A stretch of DNA of 64,000 nt from Gemmatimonadota bacterium (GCA_018673255.1 JABHDC010000236.1:47112-111111); one strand, 5' to 3'; positions 41,330-51,437 are shown, counted from the first letter of the stretch. Made by a program: numbers and translations. The notes: a model not told the origin generated them from the sequence alone.

Positions 41330-42256
41330 TCAGCAATTTCTCCTTGTACCACAGTGGGGAGGGGATAGAACCCTGCCCATAAAGACGCAGGGATTGTGGA
41401 ATGTAAAGGATTTTTGCGGCGATAACCACCACCAATTTCCGATCCTTCTGCTGGGGTCCCGGTGGCATCCAATACCATCTCGTAGACCTCTTCGCTACCG
41501 TGCTGCCCGCCATCGTGAGGGAGACCTACCCAACTTGTGTGTTTCCTGCCCAGTCTCATGTTGTCTCGTCGGCGGGTCCAGGCCCTGTGTTGCTGGAATT
41601 GTGAGATGGACCCAGCTGTCACCTTGGTTGCAGGCCACGTTGCCGGATATGAGACTGACGACACATTCAGAAAGCACTCGGGGCCGTCTCACCCGCATTC
41701 GGTCTCATCATGATCTCGCGTTGAGTTTGAGCCCGGGGTATAGGCATCCTTGGATTGACTCAGATCGCGCCCGCTTGGTCTGTCGGTGCGGCCGTTATGT
41801 TGTCGATTTCAGCAGGGAGCCAGGCTCCAAAGAGTTCAGTTGCATGAGGAACTTGCAGCCCGCGCACCAGGTGTGCCGTGCAGGAATCGGGCCCGCTCAT
41901 TCACGTCATGCTCTGACAGGATGCCGCTGTATTCGTGACAATTCACGCTATCGCTGACAAGGCGATCTCTCTGCGCACCCCTCCGCAGCGCTACTGCCCA
42001 TTGCTCAGATCATGGTTTGATGAGATGACCGGGCCTCGGCTGGGTTCCTCGACTTGCTGCCCCAGTGAACCCTTCTTCTTTCGGTTTCAAGCGCGCGAGA
42101 TCTTCCGCGGAGCATGCCAGAGGGATGCTACCCGCTGTTACTCGCTTGCCTAGGTCCAAAGTCTGGGGGGAACGTCCAAGGGTTTTTGTCGACTCTTATG
42201 CGTGTTCACAGCCCGTGACGCACATAGTGCTTCCCCAGCCCGCGCGAGGGCCCCTA
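41330..42256. other. Gene-free stretch of 927 bases between the sigma factor and Fic genes
   Basis: No frame here has family motifs, and none shows the G/C-rich third positions of neighbouring genes. The 5' leader of the sigma gene (up to about 41480) contains a hairpin at 41371-41392 (CCCTGC and GCAGGG). I looked for tRNA, tmRNA, RNase P and SRP RNA signatures on both strands and saw none. Together with the 560-base gap beyond the Fic gene this suggests a lower-density island or degraded DNA. Confidence 0.5.
41371..41392 (-). promoter_or_regulatory. Hairpin in the sigma factor leader
   Basis: CCCTGC (41371-41376) and GCAGGG (41387-41392) form a perfect 6-bp stem with a 10-base loop, 42 bases upstream of the GTG start of the sigma gene. 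A role in expression control is only a possibility. Confidence 0.3.
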
Positions 42257-43417
42257 TCACAGCGGACTCGAGAGACCCTCTCCAAGCACATCGATCAGGC
42301 CTGGTGCGACGTAACGCCGATTCCTCCTGCGTCCAGTGATTTCCTGCAGAAGCCCGATCTCGACCAGACGCTGCATCAGGATGTTTGCATTCGCGAAATT
42401 CCGCCCGCACCGCTCAGCCACTGTCGATACATCAACGATCGGCTGGGCCGGGAGGAACCGGAAGAGGTGGCCACCAACCTTGCGTTGGCCCGGCAAGTCC
42501 TCCAACAGCTTCTGGTCCGCCTCGTCCTGCCAGCGTGTCACACTTCCCAGTAGGCTGATCGCCTCCAACGCGCTCTGTTTGATGCTCCCGGCAAATGCAG
42601 CAATCCAGGTCTCGTAGTCTCCGTGCTCCCGAAGAGACTGAAGCTGGCGGAAGTGCTCCGCCGTGCTTCGCTGCCACAGTCTCGAAGGCCGCAGCAGCAA
42701 CGTGGCCATGCGGTCTCGGCCACCGCCCAGAATGTGGATCATCACACTTCGTGCGAGTCGACCGCTGCCATCGAGGAAGGGATGGAGGGTCTCGATCTGA
42801 TAGTAGAGAAGACCTGCGAGCACGAGTCGAGGCCAGTGAGAGGCCGTTTTCTGGAAGACCTCCAGTTGACGAATGTGGTCTGGCAGACCGGCCGGCGCGG
42901 GCGGCACGTAGGGAGCATCTTGCGCCGTCGTTCCTCGGGGACCGAGCCAGATGAGGGAGGACCTGAGTTGCCCTGCCTGAGCCTCCCTTCCCTGCACCGT
43001 GCGATAGAGACGGGCGTGGAGCTCACGCAGGTCCTGCCTATCGGGTGCCTGCAGCGTCTCCATCAGCAGATCAGCATGCTGGTGGGTGAGGCGAAGTGCT
43101 CCCGCTCTGCTTCGGAGCTCGTCGACAGAGCCATCCAACTGCCACCACAGTGCATCGCGCAGCGACAGGTCCCAGCCTTCCAACTGCGAGGAGGCGACAG
43201 CCTCCTGCAGCGCAGCCAGGCGGATCAGCCCCTGTGGCCAGTCGCTTTGGTCCAGGTGGCCTTGCAACTGCCCCAGGGTGAACTCCGCGTCCGCAACCTG
43301 CCGCCACTGTTCTGGATTCAGGGACAGGTCCGGGGGCAGCGGTGTGGGTTCAAAGGAGTGGGCGTTGCCCGCACATGGCGCAAGATGTCCGCTGCGCTCG
43401 GAGACGGTCGTGAACAC
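42257..43417 (-). CDS. Fic-family AMP/NMP transferase, class II
   Basis: A 386-residue protein. An N-terminal inhibitory helix has the motif SSQLEG (S76 to G81; consensus S/T-x-x-x-E-G/N), which defines class II Fic proteins that self-inhibit. The Fic motif is HPFLDGSGRLAR (H212 to R220), one residue different from HxFx[D/E]GNGRxxR: Ser218 replaces Asn. The C-terminal part (about 325-380) reads as a winged-helix DNA- or protein-binding domain (IVDVSTVAERCGRNFANANI). Fic enzymes attach AMP or other nucleotides to Ser, Thr or Tyr of target proteins. The GTG at 43417 has no ribosome site and coincides with the expected transcription start (see 43424-43452). Confidence 0.9.
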   Translation of the reverse strand: MFTTVSERSGHLAPCAGNAHSFEPTPLPPDLSLNPEQWRQVADAEFTLGQLQGHLDQSDWPQGLIRLAALQEAVASSQLEGWDLSLRDALWWQLDGSVDELRSRAGALRLTHQHADLLMETLQAPDRQDLRELHARLYRTVQGREAQAGQLRSSLIWLGPRGTTAQDAPYVPPAPAGLPDHIRQLEVFQKTASHWPRLVLAGLLYYQIETLHPFLDGSGRLARSVMIHILGGGRDRMATLLLRPSRLWQRSTAEHFRQLQSLREHGDYETWIAAFAGSIKQSALEAISLLGSVTRWQDEADQKLLEDLPGQRKVGGHLFRFLPAQPIVDVSTVAERCGRNFANANILMQRLVEIGLLQEITGRRRNRRYVAPGLIDVLGEGLSSPL

Positions 43418-43423
43418 AGCTCA

Positions 43424-43452
43424 AGCATACGCGCGTTGGGTGCGCGTTGCAA
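43424..43452 (-). promoter_or_regulatory. Predicted promoter of the Fic gene with direct repeat in the spacer
   Basis: On the minus strand TTGCAA (43452-43447), a 17-base spacer and TATGCT (43429-43424) each match 4 of 6 consensus bases. Two copies of CAACGCGC, 11 bases apart, lie in and next to the spacer (43449-43442 and 43438-43431), as an operator for a helix-turn-helix protein would. Transcription would begin at or near 43417, the first base of the GTG start. Confidence 0.45.
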
Positions 43453-43977
43453 TAACAAACACGTGTGGTCTCGGTGATACTGAGGTTGTGGTAGGGACCA
43501 CAGTCTGTGTTCCCCTCGGCCCTTCTGATACCGCTCGAGCATCTGGCCAGGAAATGTCCGAGGTCCGGCACGGCCAGGCGAACCAAGCCTTCGGTGTCTT
43601 GCCCGGTTGTCCCCCGGGGACTCACCCACTCGCGGACCGGCGGGGTCGCCGGATCTCGAGAGACCAACCTTGGACCTTCGCGCGACGCTGTGTCAGGATT
43701 CAAAAGAGCGCCCATAGTAGCAATTTGGCGCATTTGCGCGAATAGCGGCCTTCAGAAGCAGACAGTGCCGCGATTTCGTCTCGGCAGGTCGAGACTCGCT
43801 TGGGAGACCCCTGCAAGGCATGATGGAACTCAGGAGACAGGATTCGCGGCGGATGGAACCTGCGCAGGATTGTGTGCGAGGCCTGGCGGCTGCTGGTCCC
43901 TGCACCCAGTACCTATGCGGTCTGTGACAGCGTCGACTGGCGTCCAGGTCAGTTGCCAGTCGGTGGAGATCCTTGGC
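43453..43977. other. Gene-free stretch between Fic and GH20 genes
   Basis: An open frame on the plus strand from 43507 has no recognisable motif and runs into the antisense of the GH20 gene; its composition is unlike coding sequence here. Apart from the Fic promoter at its left edge I see no structured element, repeat or RNA gene. Confidence 0.5.
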
Positions 43978-45513
43978 CTAGGCCCAGACGGTCTCATCAC
44001 GATAGTAGTTCACACCCAGGGCTTCCATGCGGGGTCCGTGCGAGCGAAGCCGTTCAACAAAGTCAGCAAAATCCCGGTCGGCCTGGGGTGACCAGACCAT
44101 CTCGGCCACCGCACACATGCGAGGCCAGACCAGCTGCTGAACGGCAGGCCAGTCTGACATGCCCTCGGACCAGACATTGCCCTGTGCGCCCAGGATGTGG
44201 ACAGATTGCTCTGCCGTGAGATCTGGGGGAAGCGGGTCGAAGGCGTAACAGGTTTCCAGCGAATTGATCCCGAGTCGGCCCGGTTCCTGTTCGCCATCCT
44301 TGTGTTTGTAGTCGAAATACACATGCCTGTGAGGTGTCATCACCACGTCGTGCCCCGCCTGGGCCGCCGCGATGCCGCCTTCCGTACCACGCCACGACAT
44401 CACTGCCGCACCCGGAGCAAGTCCGCCTTCCAGGATTTCATCCCAGCCGATCAGGCGACGGCCTTTCTCGGTCAGATACTGGTCGAATTGACGGACAAAC
44501 CAACTCTGCAATTCGTGTTCGTTTGTCAGGCCTTCATCGCGGATTCGCTGCTGGCAGGCCGGGCACTTGGCCCAACGGGTCTTGGGACATTCGTCACCCC
44601 CAACATGGATGAAGCGGCTGGGAAAGATGTCGATGACCTCATCGAACACATCCCTCAGCAGACCCAGGGCTTTGTCATTGCCGGCACAATACACGTCCTC
44701 GAAGACCCCCCACTCGCCCGTCACCTGGAAGGGGCCACCTGTGCAGGACAACTCGGGGTAGGCGGTCAGGGCCGCCAGGGCGTGGCCTGGCAACTCGATC
44801 TCGGGGACGACCGTGACGGAACGTGCCTGCCCATAGGCGACGATCTCGCGCGCCTGCGCCTGCGTGTAGAATCCACCGTATCGGCTGCCATCTTGTTTCG
44901 TGCGCCAGGCGCCCTGGTCGGTCAGGCCCGGGTGCTTCTCAATCTGCAAGCGCCAACCTTGATCTTCGGTGAGATGCCAGTGGAAGACATTCTGCTTGTA
45001 CAGGGCGAGCAGGTCGATGTACTGCTTCACCTCTTCGACACCGAAGAAGTGGCGACACACATCCAAGTGTGCCCCCCGCCACGAGAAGCGAGGGCGGTCC
45101 ACGATGTGGCAACACGGCACCGACCAACCTTTCTTGTCGGCGTCTGCAGAGGATTCGACTGCAGCCGGCAGCAACTGCCGGAATGTCTGCACGGCCCAGA
45201 ACAATCCCGTCGATGTAGCCGCCACACCACGCACGCCGGTGGTCTCGACGCGCAGTTCATACCCTTCTTCCCCCAACGCCTCGCGGCGCGAACCATCGAT
45301 CGACAGGGTGATACCCCCAGCCCCGTTGCCCGACACCGGCTCGGCACGCAAGCCGCGCACACCCACCGACGGACCAAGCAGGCGCAGCAGGGCTTCGGCC
45401 ACATGAGGTGCGGCCGGGTCGACGAAGATGCATACCTGGGCGCTGAACTCGTACTGCCCTTCGACACGCGTCAGCTGCGCCGGTCGGGGAATCACCTGGA
45501 TCGCATCGCTCAA
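43978..45513 (-). CDS. Beta-N-acetylhexosaminidase, glycoside hydrolase family 20
   Basis: A 511-residue GH20 enzyme that removes terminal beta-linked GlcNAc or GalNAc by substrate-assisted catalysis. The N-terminal GH20b-like domain (about 5-130) is followed by the TIM barrel starting FSWRGAHLDVCRHF. The catalytic pair is D307-E308 in HVGGDECPKTRW; upstream are FHWHLTEDQGWRL and VPEIELPGHALAAL. No signal peptide is visible. The start is a TTG at 45513 with AGGAG 7 bases upstream (45525-45521), which overlaps the stop of the GH4 gene. It is the last gene of the glycan cluster. Confidence 0.95.
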   Translation of the reverse strand: MSDAIQVIPRPAQLTRVEGQYEFSAQVCIFVDPAAPHVAEALLRLLGPSVGVRGLRAEPVSGNGAGGITLSIDGSRREALGEEGYELRVETTGVRGVAATSTGLFWAVQTFRQLLPAAVESSADADKKGWSVPCCHIVDRPRFSWRGAHLDVCRHFFGVEEVKQYIDLLALYKQNVFHWHLTEDQGWRLQIEKHPGLTDQGAWRTKQDGSRYGGFYTQAQAREIVAYGQARSVTVVPEIELPGHALAALTAYPELSCTGGPFQVTGEWGVFEDVYCAGNDKALGLLRDVFDEVIDIFPSRFIHVGGDECPKTRWAKCPACQQRIRDEGLTNEHELQSWFVRQFDQYLTEKGRRLIGWDEILEGGLAPGAAVMSWRGTEGGIAAAQAGHDVVMTPHRHVYFDYKHKDGEQEPGRLGINSLETCYAFDPLPPDLTAEQSVHILGAQGNVWSEGMSDWPAVQQLVWPRMCAVAEMVWSPQADRDFADFVERLRSHGPRMEALGVNYYRDETVWA

Positions 45514-45520
45514 CGTATCA

Positions 45521-45526
45521 CTCCTA
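45521..45526 (-). promoter_or_regulatory. Ribosome binding site of GH20 overlapping the GH4 stop codon
   Basis: The GH4 stop TAG (45526-45524) is embedded in TAGGAG, whose AGGAG is 7 bases before the TTG at 45513. It decides for the unusual TTG start and suggests translational coupling. Confidence 0.7.
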
Positions 45527-46849
45527 GAGATTGATCTTCTTGAACTGGGGCAACCACTTCTGATTCTTGCGGAACATCTCCTTCACCATCTGACGCGTCT
45601 CGCCCAGAGACAACTTGGCTGCCGTCAGCGGATCGTGCGCAATCGCCTGGTAGACAAGCTCTGCATCACCTTTCAGGCAGCCATCGACAGCCATCGTTTC
45701 GATCTGTGCGCTCAGGCCGGTGAGCATCGCCACCGAGGGGGGCAACGCGCCGACGCGGATCGGTTCCAGTCCCTTGCTGCTGGCTACGATGGGCACCTCG
45801 ACACAGCATCCGGCCGGCAGATTGTCGATCAGACCATCGTTGGTCAGATTGCCATTGAACCGGAACAGGTCGCCACCCATGTAGGCGTTGATGATCGAGG
45901 CGGCATACTCGTGCCCGCGCTTCAGATCGATCTGGTCCTGATCGAGCCAGTCCCGCACGGACTTCTGCCAACCACCGCCCTCCCGGTCCTGATACGCCTT
46001 GAGGATGTAGGCGTATTGTCCAGGATTCCAGCCCGTACCATCCTTGCAGTACTTCTTGATCAGGTCCGGGCGTTTGCGGAACCACCAGTTGTATTCCGAG
46101 TTGTGCCCGCTCGACTCGGTCACGTAGTAACCGAGGGCCAGGAACATCTCGTTGCGCACCTGTTCATGATTGTACACGGCCTTGTCCGCCATGGCTTTCT
46201 TCAGCCGTGGATACATGTCGCGGCCCTTGTGCTCCAACTTCAGATACCACGCCATGTGGTTGATCCCGGCACAGGTGTATTCCATCGATCCCGGCTTCAG
46301 CTTCAGCCAGCCCTCGATCATCGCCGCCGTCCCCTGCACGCTGTGACACAGACCCGTCAGCTGGATTGACGTCTCTTTCTGCATCGCGTGGCAGAGCATC
46401 GCCATCGGGTTGGTATAGTTGAGCATCATCGCCCGCGGACACAATTCTTCCATGTCCCTGGCAATGGCCACCATCTCTGGAATTGTGCGCAGGGCGCGAA
46501 AAATGCCGCTGGGGCCGCGCGTGTCACCGACGTTGGTGTCGATCCCGTATTTCTTCGGGATCAGAATATCGTGCTGCCAGACACTCGTGCTGCCGCACAA
46601 GATGGTGACGCACACCGCGTCGGCCCCCTTGAGGACCTGCCGGCGATCGGTCGTGGCTGTGATCTTGGCCTTATAGCCACCCTGGTCGACGATCTTCTGG
46701 CAGGCACGCCGCGCAAAGTCGAGTCGCTGTTTATTGATGTCGACGAGAGCGATCTCGGCATTGCTGAGTCGATCGAAGGTCAACAGATCGCGGACCAAGC
46801 CGCGCGTGAAGCCGAAGCTGCCGGCGCCGATGAAGACGACCTTTGCCAT
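45524..46849 (-). CDS. Glycoside hydrolase family 4 (MelA-like alpha-galactosidase/alpha-glucosidase)
   Basis: A 441-residue GH4 enzyme. These cytoplasmic enzymes use NAD+ and a divalent metal to cleave glycosides by transient oxidation at C3. The Rossmann start is [20 protein letters not shown], and the family CHS motif is in GLCHSVQG with the metal His in [15 protein letters not shown] and the preceding [13 protein letters not shown] segment are typical of the MelA-type alpha-galactosidase subgroup. Alpha-galactosidase is the likeliest activity, but GH4 includes alpha-glucosidases and alpha-glucuronidases. The ATG is at 46849; the sialidase-like gene ends 57 bases upstream and GH20 starts 10 bases downstream. 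Confidence 0.9.
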   Translation of the reverse strand: MAKVVFIGAGSFGFTRGLVRDLLTFDRLSNAEIALVDINKQRLDFARRACQKIVDQGGYKAKITATTDRRQVLKGADAVCVTILCGSTSVWQHDILIPKKYGIDTNVGDTRGPSGIFRALRTIPEMVAIARDMEELCPRAMMLNYTNPMAMLCHAMQKETSIQLTGLCHSVQGTAAMIEGWLKLKPGSMEYTCAGINHMAWYLKLEHKGRDMYPRLKKAMADKAVYNHEQVRNEMFLALGYYVTESSGHNSEYNWWFRKRPDLIKKYCKDGTGWNPGQYAYILKAYQDREGGGWQKSVRDWLDQDQIDLKRGHEYAASIINAYMGGDLFRFNGNLTNDGLIDNLPAGCCVEVPIVASSKGLEPIRVGALPPSVAMLTGLSAQIETMAVDGCLKGDAELVYQAIAHDPLTAAKLSLGETRQMVKEMFRKNQKWLPQFKKINL

Positions 46850-46906
46850 GGGAATCTGCTTCCTGATGAGGGAGAGGGGGTTGGGTACCGCTGCCGTGAC
46901 TCGACC

Positions 46907-47914
46907 TTACGCCACGATGTCGGCGGCCGTCCAGCGGACGACACCCATGTGATAACGTTCGTGTTGATTGGTTCGTTTGCTGTAGTAGGCGGTGACGATT
47001 GTGCCATCGGATAGTTGTGCACTGGACGGATAACCACAGTCGGTCGGCTCATCCAGCTGTACCAGGATCTGCGGTGGCTGCCACGTCTTGCCCGCATCGG
47101 GACTCAGACGCGCTGCCACGCCGTGAAGTCCTTCATTGCGCAGACCGTAGGTCACCAGCAACCGACCATCACTCAGGTGCGTGAGGTGGGCGGGGTGTTG
47201 CCGCGGCAGACTCAGCGGGCCACGACAGACCCAGCTTCTGCCATCATCCTCAGACGCAAACAGATCCAGGTGTCCATCCTTGAACGTGCGGCAGGCGGCC
47301 AGCCAGCACCCGTCACCGAGGAACAGCAGATCCGTCTCGTTGTAGTCGTCGGCGGCGATCACCGTGGCATCCGACCACGTGTGGCCATCATCCTGAGACC
47401 GCACAAACCACGCAGTGTTGCTGCCCCCATTCGGCGGCGAGGAATAGAACGAGACACCGAGCATGTTGTCGCCCTGTACGATGTCGCCAAAGGGAATGAA
47501 CCACCGCTGATCCGCATCGGGTAGTTCGACCGAGTCGACCCGTTCCCAGCTGTGGCCCCCATCTGCAGATCGGCACACACGCGCGTCAAGAACCTCGCGC
47601 TTCTGAAAGGCGAACTGAGGGTCATCGGTGCCAGGTGCCAGAACGGGCGTCCATCCCGAAGCGATGACGACGAGGTCACCATTGGCGGCTCGACCGCCAG
47701 CCACATTCATGCGATTGCCAGGTGGCTCTCCGGGAGCCGCGGTGCCCCGTTGTGCCCATGTACGCCCACCATCCGAACTGCCCCAGGCCTCAACGTCACC
47801 GTGCCAGCGGCCATGCACGGGCCGATTGTAGATCGCGACGACCAATTCATCGTCGTCGAGCCGGGTCATATTCGGCCACGCGCACACGCCATCGATGGCG
47901 ATGAAGCGTTCCAT
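46907..47914 (-). CDS. Sialidase-like BNR/Asp-box protein
   Basis: A 335-residue six-bladed propeller-type protein with five Asp boxes: SSDGGRTW, SADGGHSW, SQDDGHTW, SEDDGRSW and SPDAGKTW. Exo-alpha-sialidases have this fold, with a tri-arginine site that binds the carboxylate of sialic acid; I cannot confirm all three arginines, so a non-enzymatic or other glycosidase role remains possible. No signal peptide is present, unlike most secreted sialidases. The ATG at 47914 is favoured because AGAGG lies 9 bases upstream, rather than the ATG at 47923. It lies 28 bases after GH95 and before GH4 in the same operon. Confidence 0.75.
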   Translation of the reverse strand: MERFIAIDGVCAWPNMTRLDDDELVVAIYNRPVHGRWHGDVEAWGSSDGGRTWAQRGTAAPGEPPGNRMNVAGGRAANGDLVVIASGWTPVLAPGTDDPQFAFQKREVLDARVCRSADGGHSWERVDSVELPDADQRWFIPFGDIVQGDNMLGVSFYSSPPNGGSNTAWFVRSQDDGHTWSDATVIAADDYNETDLLFLGDGCWLAACRTFKDGHLDLFASEDDGRSWVCRGPLSLPRQHPAHLTHLSDGRLLVTYGLRNEGLHGVAARLSPDAGKTWQPPQILVQLDEPTDCGYPSSAQLSDGTIVTAYYSKRTNQHERYHMGVVRWTAADIVA

Positions 47915-47942
47915 ATTCGTCATCCTCTTCCCGTGTTGCCTT

Positions 47943-50225
47943 TCAGTTGATCGACGTGATCACGTACACATCCCGGTCGGTCACATCGAAGTGCAGTCGG
48001 TGCCCCTCTATGCGGCAGGCGACAGCGGTGCCCTCCGGCGTGTGTACGTGGTACTGATGGGCTGCGTGCAGCAAGGTGCACTCACCCGACACATGGGGTC
48101 GGATCTCAGCACGAGACAACCGACCCTCTTCCCACTCGATGTCGATATCGTAACCGCCCCGGGCCCGCATACCGCGGGCGCGCCCACCGCGGGCCCACGC
48201 CGCCGGCAACGCCGGCAGCAGATGGAGTTCACCACGATAACTCTGCAGGAGCATCTCGAGAATCGCTGCGGTACCACCGAAATTGCCCTCAATCTGGAAG
48301 ATCCGCGGTGGATGCAGATCCAGCAGCGAGTCGGTGGCGAAATCACCGATCAGATGCTGCAGGTGATCCCAGGCTGGCTCCGGCTCACCGAGGCGCGCGT
48401 AGAAGCAGGCCGTCCAGGATCGACTCCAGCCTGTATGCCCGCCTTCGTGCGCCAGGCGCTGCTCGATGGAGACACGCGCCGCCTGCCACAACTGTGGTGT
48501 CACCTCAGGATCGAGCCGGTCTCCGGGGTACAGGCCAATCAGATGAGAGTAGTGCCGATGGCCCGGTTCGACTTCTTCAAATTCTTCGTTCCATTCCAGC
48601 AGTTGACCGCCTGAACCCACCTTCAATTCAGGCAGGCGCTCGATCAGGGCCTCCCAGCGTTGCCGATCTTCGTCGTCGACCTCCAGGATCAACGCACTGC
48701 GCCGGGCATATTCCAGTGCCGCCTCGGCCAGCAACACATCCATCGTCGCCGAGACACACAGCGTGACGGGCAGATCGCCGCCCCCGACAAATCGATTCTC
48801 CGGTGACTGGGAGGGGACAATCTGCAGGGCCCCCTGTGCATCTTCGATCAGGTAACTCTCATAGAAGGCAGCCACCTCACGGAAGTAGGGATAGGCCCGT
48901 TCGCGCAGGAATTCAAGATCCTGCCCGTACTCCCAATGCCACCAGTAATGTTGTCCCAGCCATGCAGCTGCCCCAATCCATACGGCCCACCCATGGGACT
49001 CCGGTGTGGCCCGTCCCCAGACGTCAGATTGAATAGGCAACCAGATGCCCTCGCAGCCATACAGGTCACGCGCCGCCTTGCGTGCATGGGGGACGAAACG
49101 CTCGATGTGATCGAACAACAGGCGCGCCGAGGCCTGCAGGTGACCGGCCTCGACAGGCCAATAGTTCATCTGCAGATTTACGTCGTGGTGATAGTCACAC
49201 TGCCACGGTGGGGCCAGATCTTCATTCCACTTGCCCTGCAGATTCGGGGGCAGCTGCGCCGTCGCTGTCGAAGAGACCATCAGGTATCGTCCCAGCTGGA
49301 AATACAGCAGGGACAGGCCCGGATCGGGCGTGCCTTCCCGCATCGCCGCCAGGCGCACATCGGTCGGCGTCTCTTCGTGATCCTGGAGGGCGACATCCAG
49401 GTCCATCCCGCCATACAGCTCGGTGTAGTCGTGGACGTGTTGGCGAAGAAGATCGTCCCAGTCCGTCTCCTCCAGCGCCTGATGCCGACATTCTTCAGCC
49501 GGCGACTGGCCTGTGGCTGACGTGCCGATGTCGATGTCGAGGAGGATCTCGTGGGCGGCGCGCACGTGCAGGGCATCTTCATCCCAGGACGCATCTTCAC
49601 CCCGCACGTAGGGACGTGCCTGTACGCGGAACGCCGTGCCCCCTGTAAAAATGCCATCCAGAACCAGATGCTCTCGACGCACCATACAGTGTTCGTCCGC
49701 GGTGCGTTCGAGCCAGATGCGGGCATCGAATGGTTCGGAGGCCGTCAGTCGCACCAGCAGCAGATCACTGCGCAGGTGAGCGAGGATCTCGCGCCGATAC
49801 TCGACGCCGCCGGCTTTGTACTGAATGGTGATCAGACCGGTGCGCAGATCCAGTTGTCGGCGGTAATCGGTGACCTGTGGCGCATGGGCGACGGCCAGGC
49901 GCAGATCACCAGCCGGTTGGTAGGGATCGACGCGGTTGGATGATTCGCGTTTCCCTGCCAGGGAACCGAAGGCCTGATTGCCTTTAAGCGTACCGCCCTC
50001 GTAGTCGCCAGCCAGCAGGGCCTGCCGTACGTCTGGCAGGCGATCGGCCCGGGGTTCGGTATCACGACAGCGGTTCTGGCCGCGCCAGAGCCATTCGTGA
50101 TTGAGGGCGATGCGCTCGGTCTCGATGCCACCCAGAACCATCGCGGCGAGCCGACCGGTGCCGATCGGCAGTCCATTCATGTAGTGATCGGCTGGTTGCC
50201 GATACCACAGCAGTCCTTCACTCAT
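47943..50225 (-). CDS. Glycoside hydrolase family 95 (alpha-L-fucosidase-type)
   Basis: A 760-residue GH95 enzyme; family members are inverting alpha-1,2-L-fucosidases or alpha-L-galactosidases. The N-terminal beta domain begins [20 protein letters not shown] with [11 protein letters not shown]. The (alpha/alpha)6 barrel includes [20 protein letters not shown] and [15 protein letters not shown], and the C-terminal part has [20 protein letters not shown], all hallmarks of the family. There is no signal peptide. The ATG at 50225 has GGAGG 11 bases upstream; a GTG four codons earlier lies within that site. A promoter is predicted at 50244-50272, making this the first gene of the cluster. Confidence 0.95.
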   Translation of the reverse strand: MSEGLLWYRQPADHYMNGLPIGTGRLAAMVLGGIETERIALNHEWLWRGQNRCRDTEPRADRLPDVRQALLAGDYEGGTLKGNQAFGSLAGKRESSNRVDPYQPAGDLRLAVAHAPQVTDYRRQLDLRTGLITIQYKAGGVEYRREILAHLRSDLLLVRLTASEPFDARIWLERTADEHCMVRREHLVLDGIFTGGTAFRVQARPYVRGEDASWDEDALHVRAAHEILLDIDIGTSATGQSPAEECRHQALEETDWDDLLRQHVHDYTELYGGMDLDVALQDHEETPTDVRLAAMREGTPDPGLSLLYFQLGRYLMVSSTATAQLPPNLQGKWNEDLAPPWQCDYHHDVNLQMNYWPVEAGHLQASARLLFDHIERFVPHARKAARDLYGCEGIWLPIQSDVWGRATPESHGWAVWIGAAAWLGQHYWWHWEYGQDLEFLRERAYPYFREVAAFYESYLIEDAQGALQIVPSQSPENRFVGGGDLPVTLCVSATMDVLLAEAALEYARRSALILEVDDEDRQRWEALIERLPELKVGSGGQLLEWNEEFEEVEPGHRHYSHLIGLYPGDRLDPEVTPQLWQAARVSIEQRLAHEGGHTGWSRSWTACFYARLGEPEPAWDHLQHLIGDFATDSLLDLHPPRIFQIEGNFGGTAAILEMLLQSYRGELHLLPALPAAWARGGRARGMRARGGYDIDIEWEEGRLSRAEIRPHVSGECTLLHAAHQYHVHTPEGTAVACRIEGHRLHFDVTDRDVYVITSIN

Positions 50226-50243
50226 CCCTTGATCCACCTCCGC

Positions 50244-50272
50244 CTAATAGGGCCCTGGGGTAACGTAGCCAA
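50244..50272 (-). promoter_or_regulatory. Predicted promoter of the glycan-degradation operon
   Basis: TTGGCT (50272-50267), 17-base spacer and TATTAG (50249-50244) match sigma-70 consensus at 4 of 6 positions each. The start would lie about 12 bases before the GH95 ribosome site. Confidence 0.4.
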
Positions 50273-50329
50273 GTCGATGCCTTCGTGGGGAACTGCTCAC
50301 AGGTTTTTTTGTGCCCACACCGCCGATCC

Positions 50330-51208
50330 TCAGATACCCAGACCCATCTGTGACACGCCGCCACCGGTGCGGCTGGCCAGCTGCGTCCACGCCGTCAGGT
50401 ACTGCGCCAGATAACTGCGTTCCGGTCGCTGCGCCTCACGCTCCAACAACTCTCGCACCCTGTCCTGTTCCTGGACGTATTCGTCGGCACTGTAGAATCC
50501 GGCGAAGTGGGCCACTCGAATCCACAGCAGATAGGTCGTGATCGCATCACACTCGTTGTAGGCGACGATGCGATCAATCCGGCCAGCCGCCCACAGGTCC
50601 TGCACGTCGGTTCCGGCCACGTCGAGTTTGCCGGGAATCCCACTGGCCACGGCCAGTTCATGCAACGACGGCCGACCGCGACTGCGACCCGCCAGGACCT
50701 CCTGCAGGTCCACATGCCAGTCACCATTGGGGGCAAAGTAGTCGACCCCCTCCCACGGCTTGTCAGGGCGGCGGGCGAAATCGGCTGCCTGCACACCGAG
50801 GCTCACACCGCGCTGTACCAGTATGCGCAGATCGGCGCCACCCGAATTGTACCCCACCAGCTGCGGTTGTGACCGCCCCACCCCCTCCAGGAAACGCTGC
50901 ACCAATTCGGCTTCCGGCAGGGGCTGTATCCCGGCGGCAGAGGGTGATGGCAACGACGTGAGCTGCAACTTCACGCCGTCCTTTTCCTTGTTGCGGGTCA
51001 CGACGGAGACGGACACAATTCGGCAGAGGATTGTCTTGAGGTAGGGACGGGGCTCCTCTTCAGTGGCCCCGCCACGCTCGTACATCGTCGCCACGACGTC
51101 TTCATCCGTCATCTGGTCCGGCAAGCCATAGACCGCGCGGCCAGTCACCGGATCCGGGACCCACTCGGCATCGAAGGCCCAGACATGGGGTTGTAGAGTT
51201 TTGAACAC
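50330..51208 (-). CDS. Predicted 3'-5' exonuclease, PolB-like DEDDy type
   Basis: A 292-residue exonuclease-like protein. Exo I is FDAEWVPD (DxE), Exo II is LVGYNSGGADLRIL and Exo III is VAYNECDAITTYLLW (YxxxD), so the fold is DEDDy. The family resembles the predicted 3'-5' exonuclease related to PolB proofreading domains. GRPSLHELAVASGIPGKLDV aligns with the region before Exo III. It carries no polymerase domain, and the C-terminal 60 residues are a helical tail. It is on the same strand as the glycan operon but its own operon is not evident; the gap is about 100 bases. Confidence 0.8.
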   Translation of the reverse strand: MFKTLQPHVWAFDAEWVPDPVTGRAVYGLPDQMTDEDVVATMYERGGATEEEPRPYLKTILCRIVSVSVVTRNKEKDGVKLQLTSLPSPSAAGIQPLPEAELVQRFLEGVGRSQPQLVGYNSGGADLRILVQRGVSLGVQAADFARRPDKPWEGVDYFAPNGDWHVDLQEVLAGRSRGRPSLHELAVASGIPGKLDVAGTDVQDLWAAGRIDRIVAYNECDAITTYLLWIRVAHFAGFYSADEYVQEQDRVRELLEREAQRPERSYLAQYLTAWTQLASRTGGGVSQMGLGI

Positions 51209-51437
51209 GGCTGATATCCCAATCGATCTGGAAGGGTGAGCACAAGGGGTGGGGAATCTAGGCCGGCCCGCTCGGCAATGGAAGTGGGACGCTTTTTGTT
51301 TGCGGTGGGTCGGTTCGTGCCCCTAATTATCCAGTTCCGGTCACCGGCTGTTGGCCGGCCCGGCTCGGCTGGCGCTGCCGTCTCCTCCCGTCTTCACCCT
51401 CCCATTCACCCGTGCCAGCCGGCGAAAGGGCTCCCCC

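Noticed and set aside
41326..41664. Minus-strand open frame of 112 codons whose stop overlaps the sigma factor start (GTGA)
   Set aside because: Its third codon positions are only about half G/C, unlike neighbours; it spans the sigma leader hairpin and shows no family motif, so the overlap is probably accidental.
41330..42256. tmRNA, RNase P RNA, SRP RNA or tRNA in the long gap
   Set aside because: None of their conserved core sequences was seen on either strand; a covariance search would be decisive.
43507..44091. Plus-strand open frame of 194 codons between Fic and GH20
   Set aside because: Composition is unlike a protein, no motif, and the end lies antisense to the GH20 gene.
44197..45534. 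Plus-strand frame of 445 codons
   Set aside because: Antisense of the GH20 gene, which has catalytic motifs.
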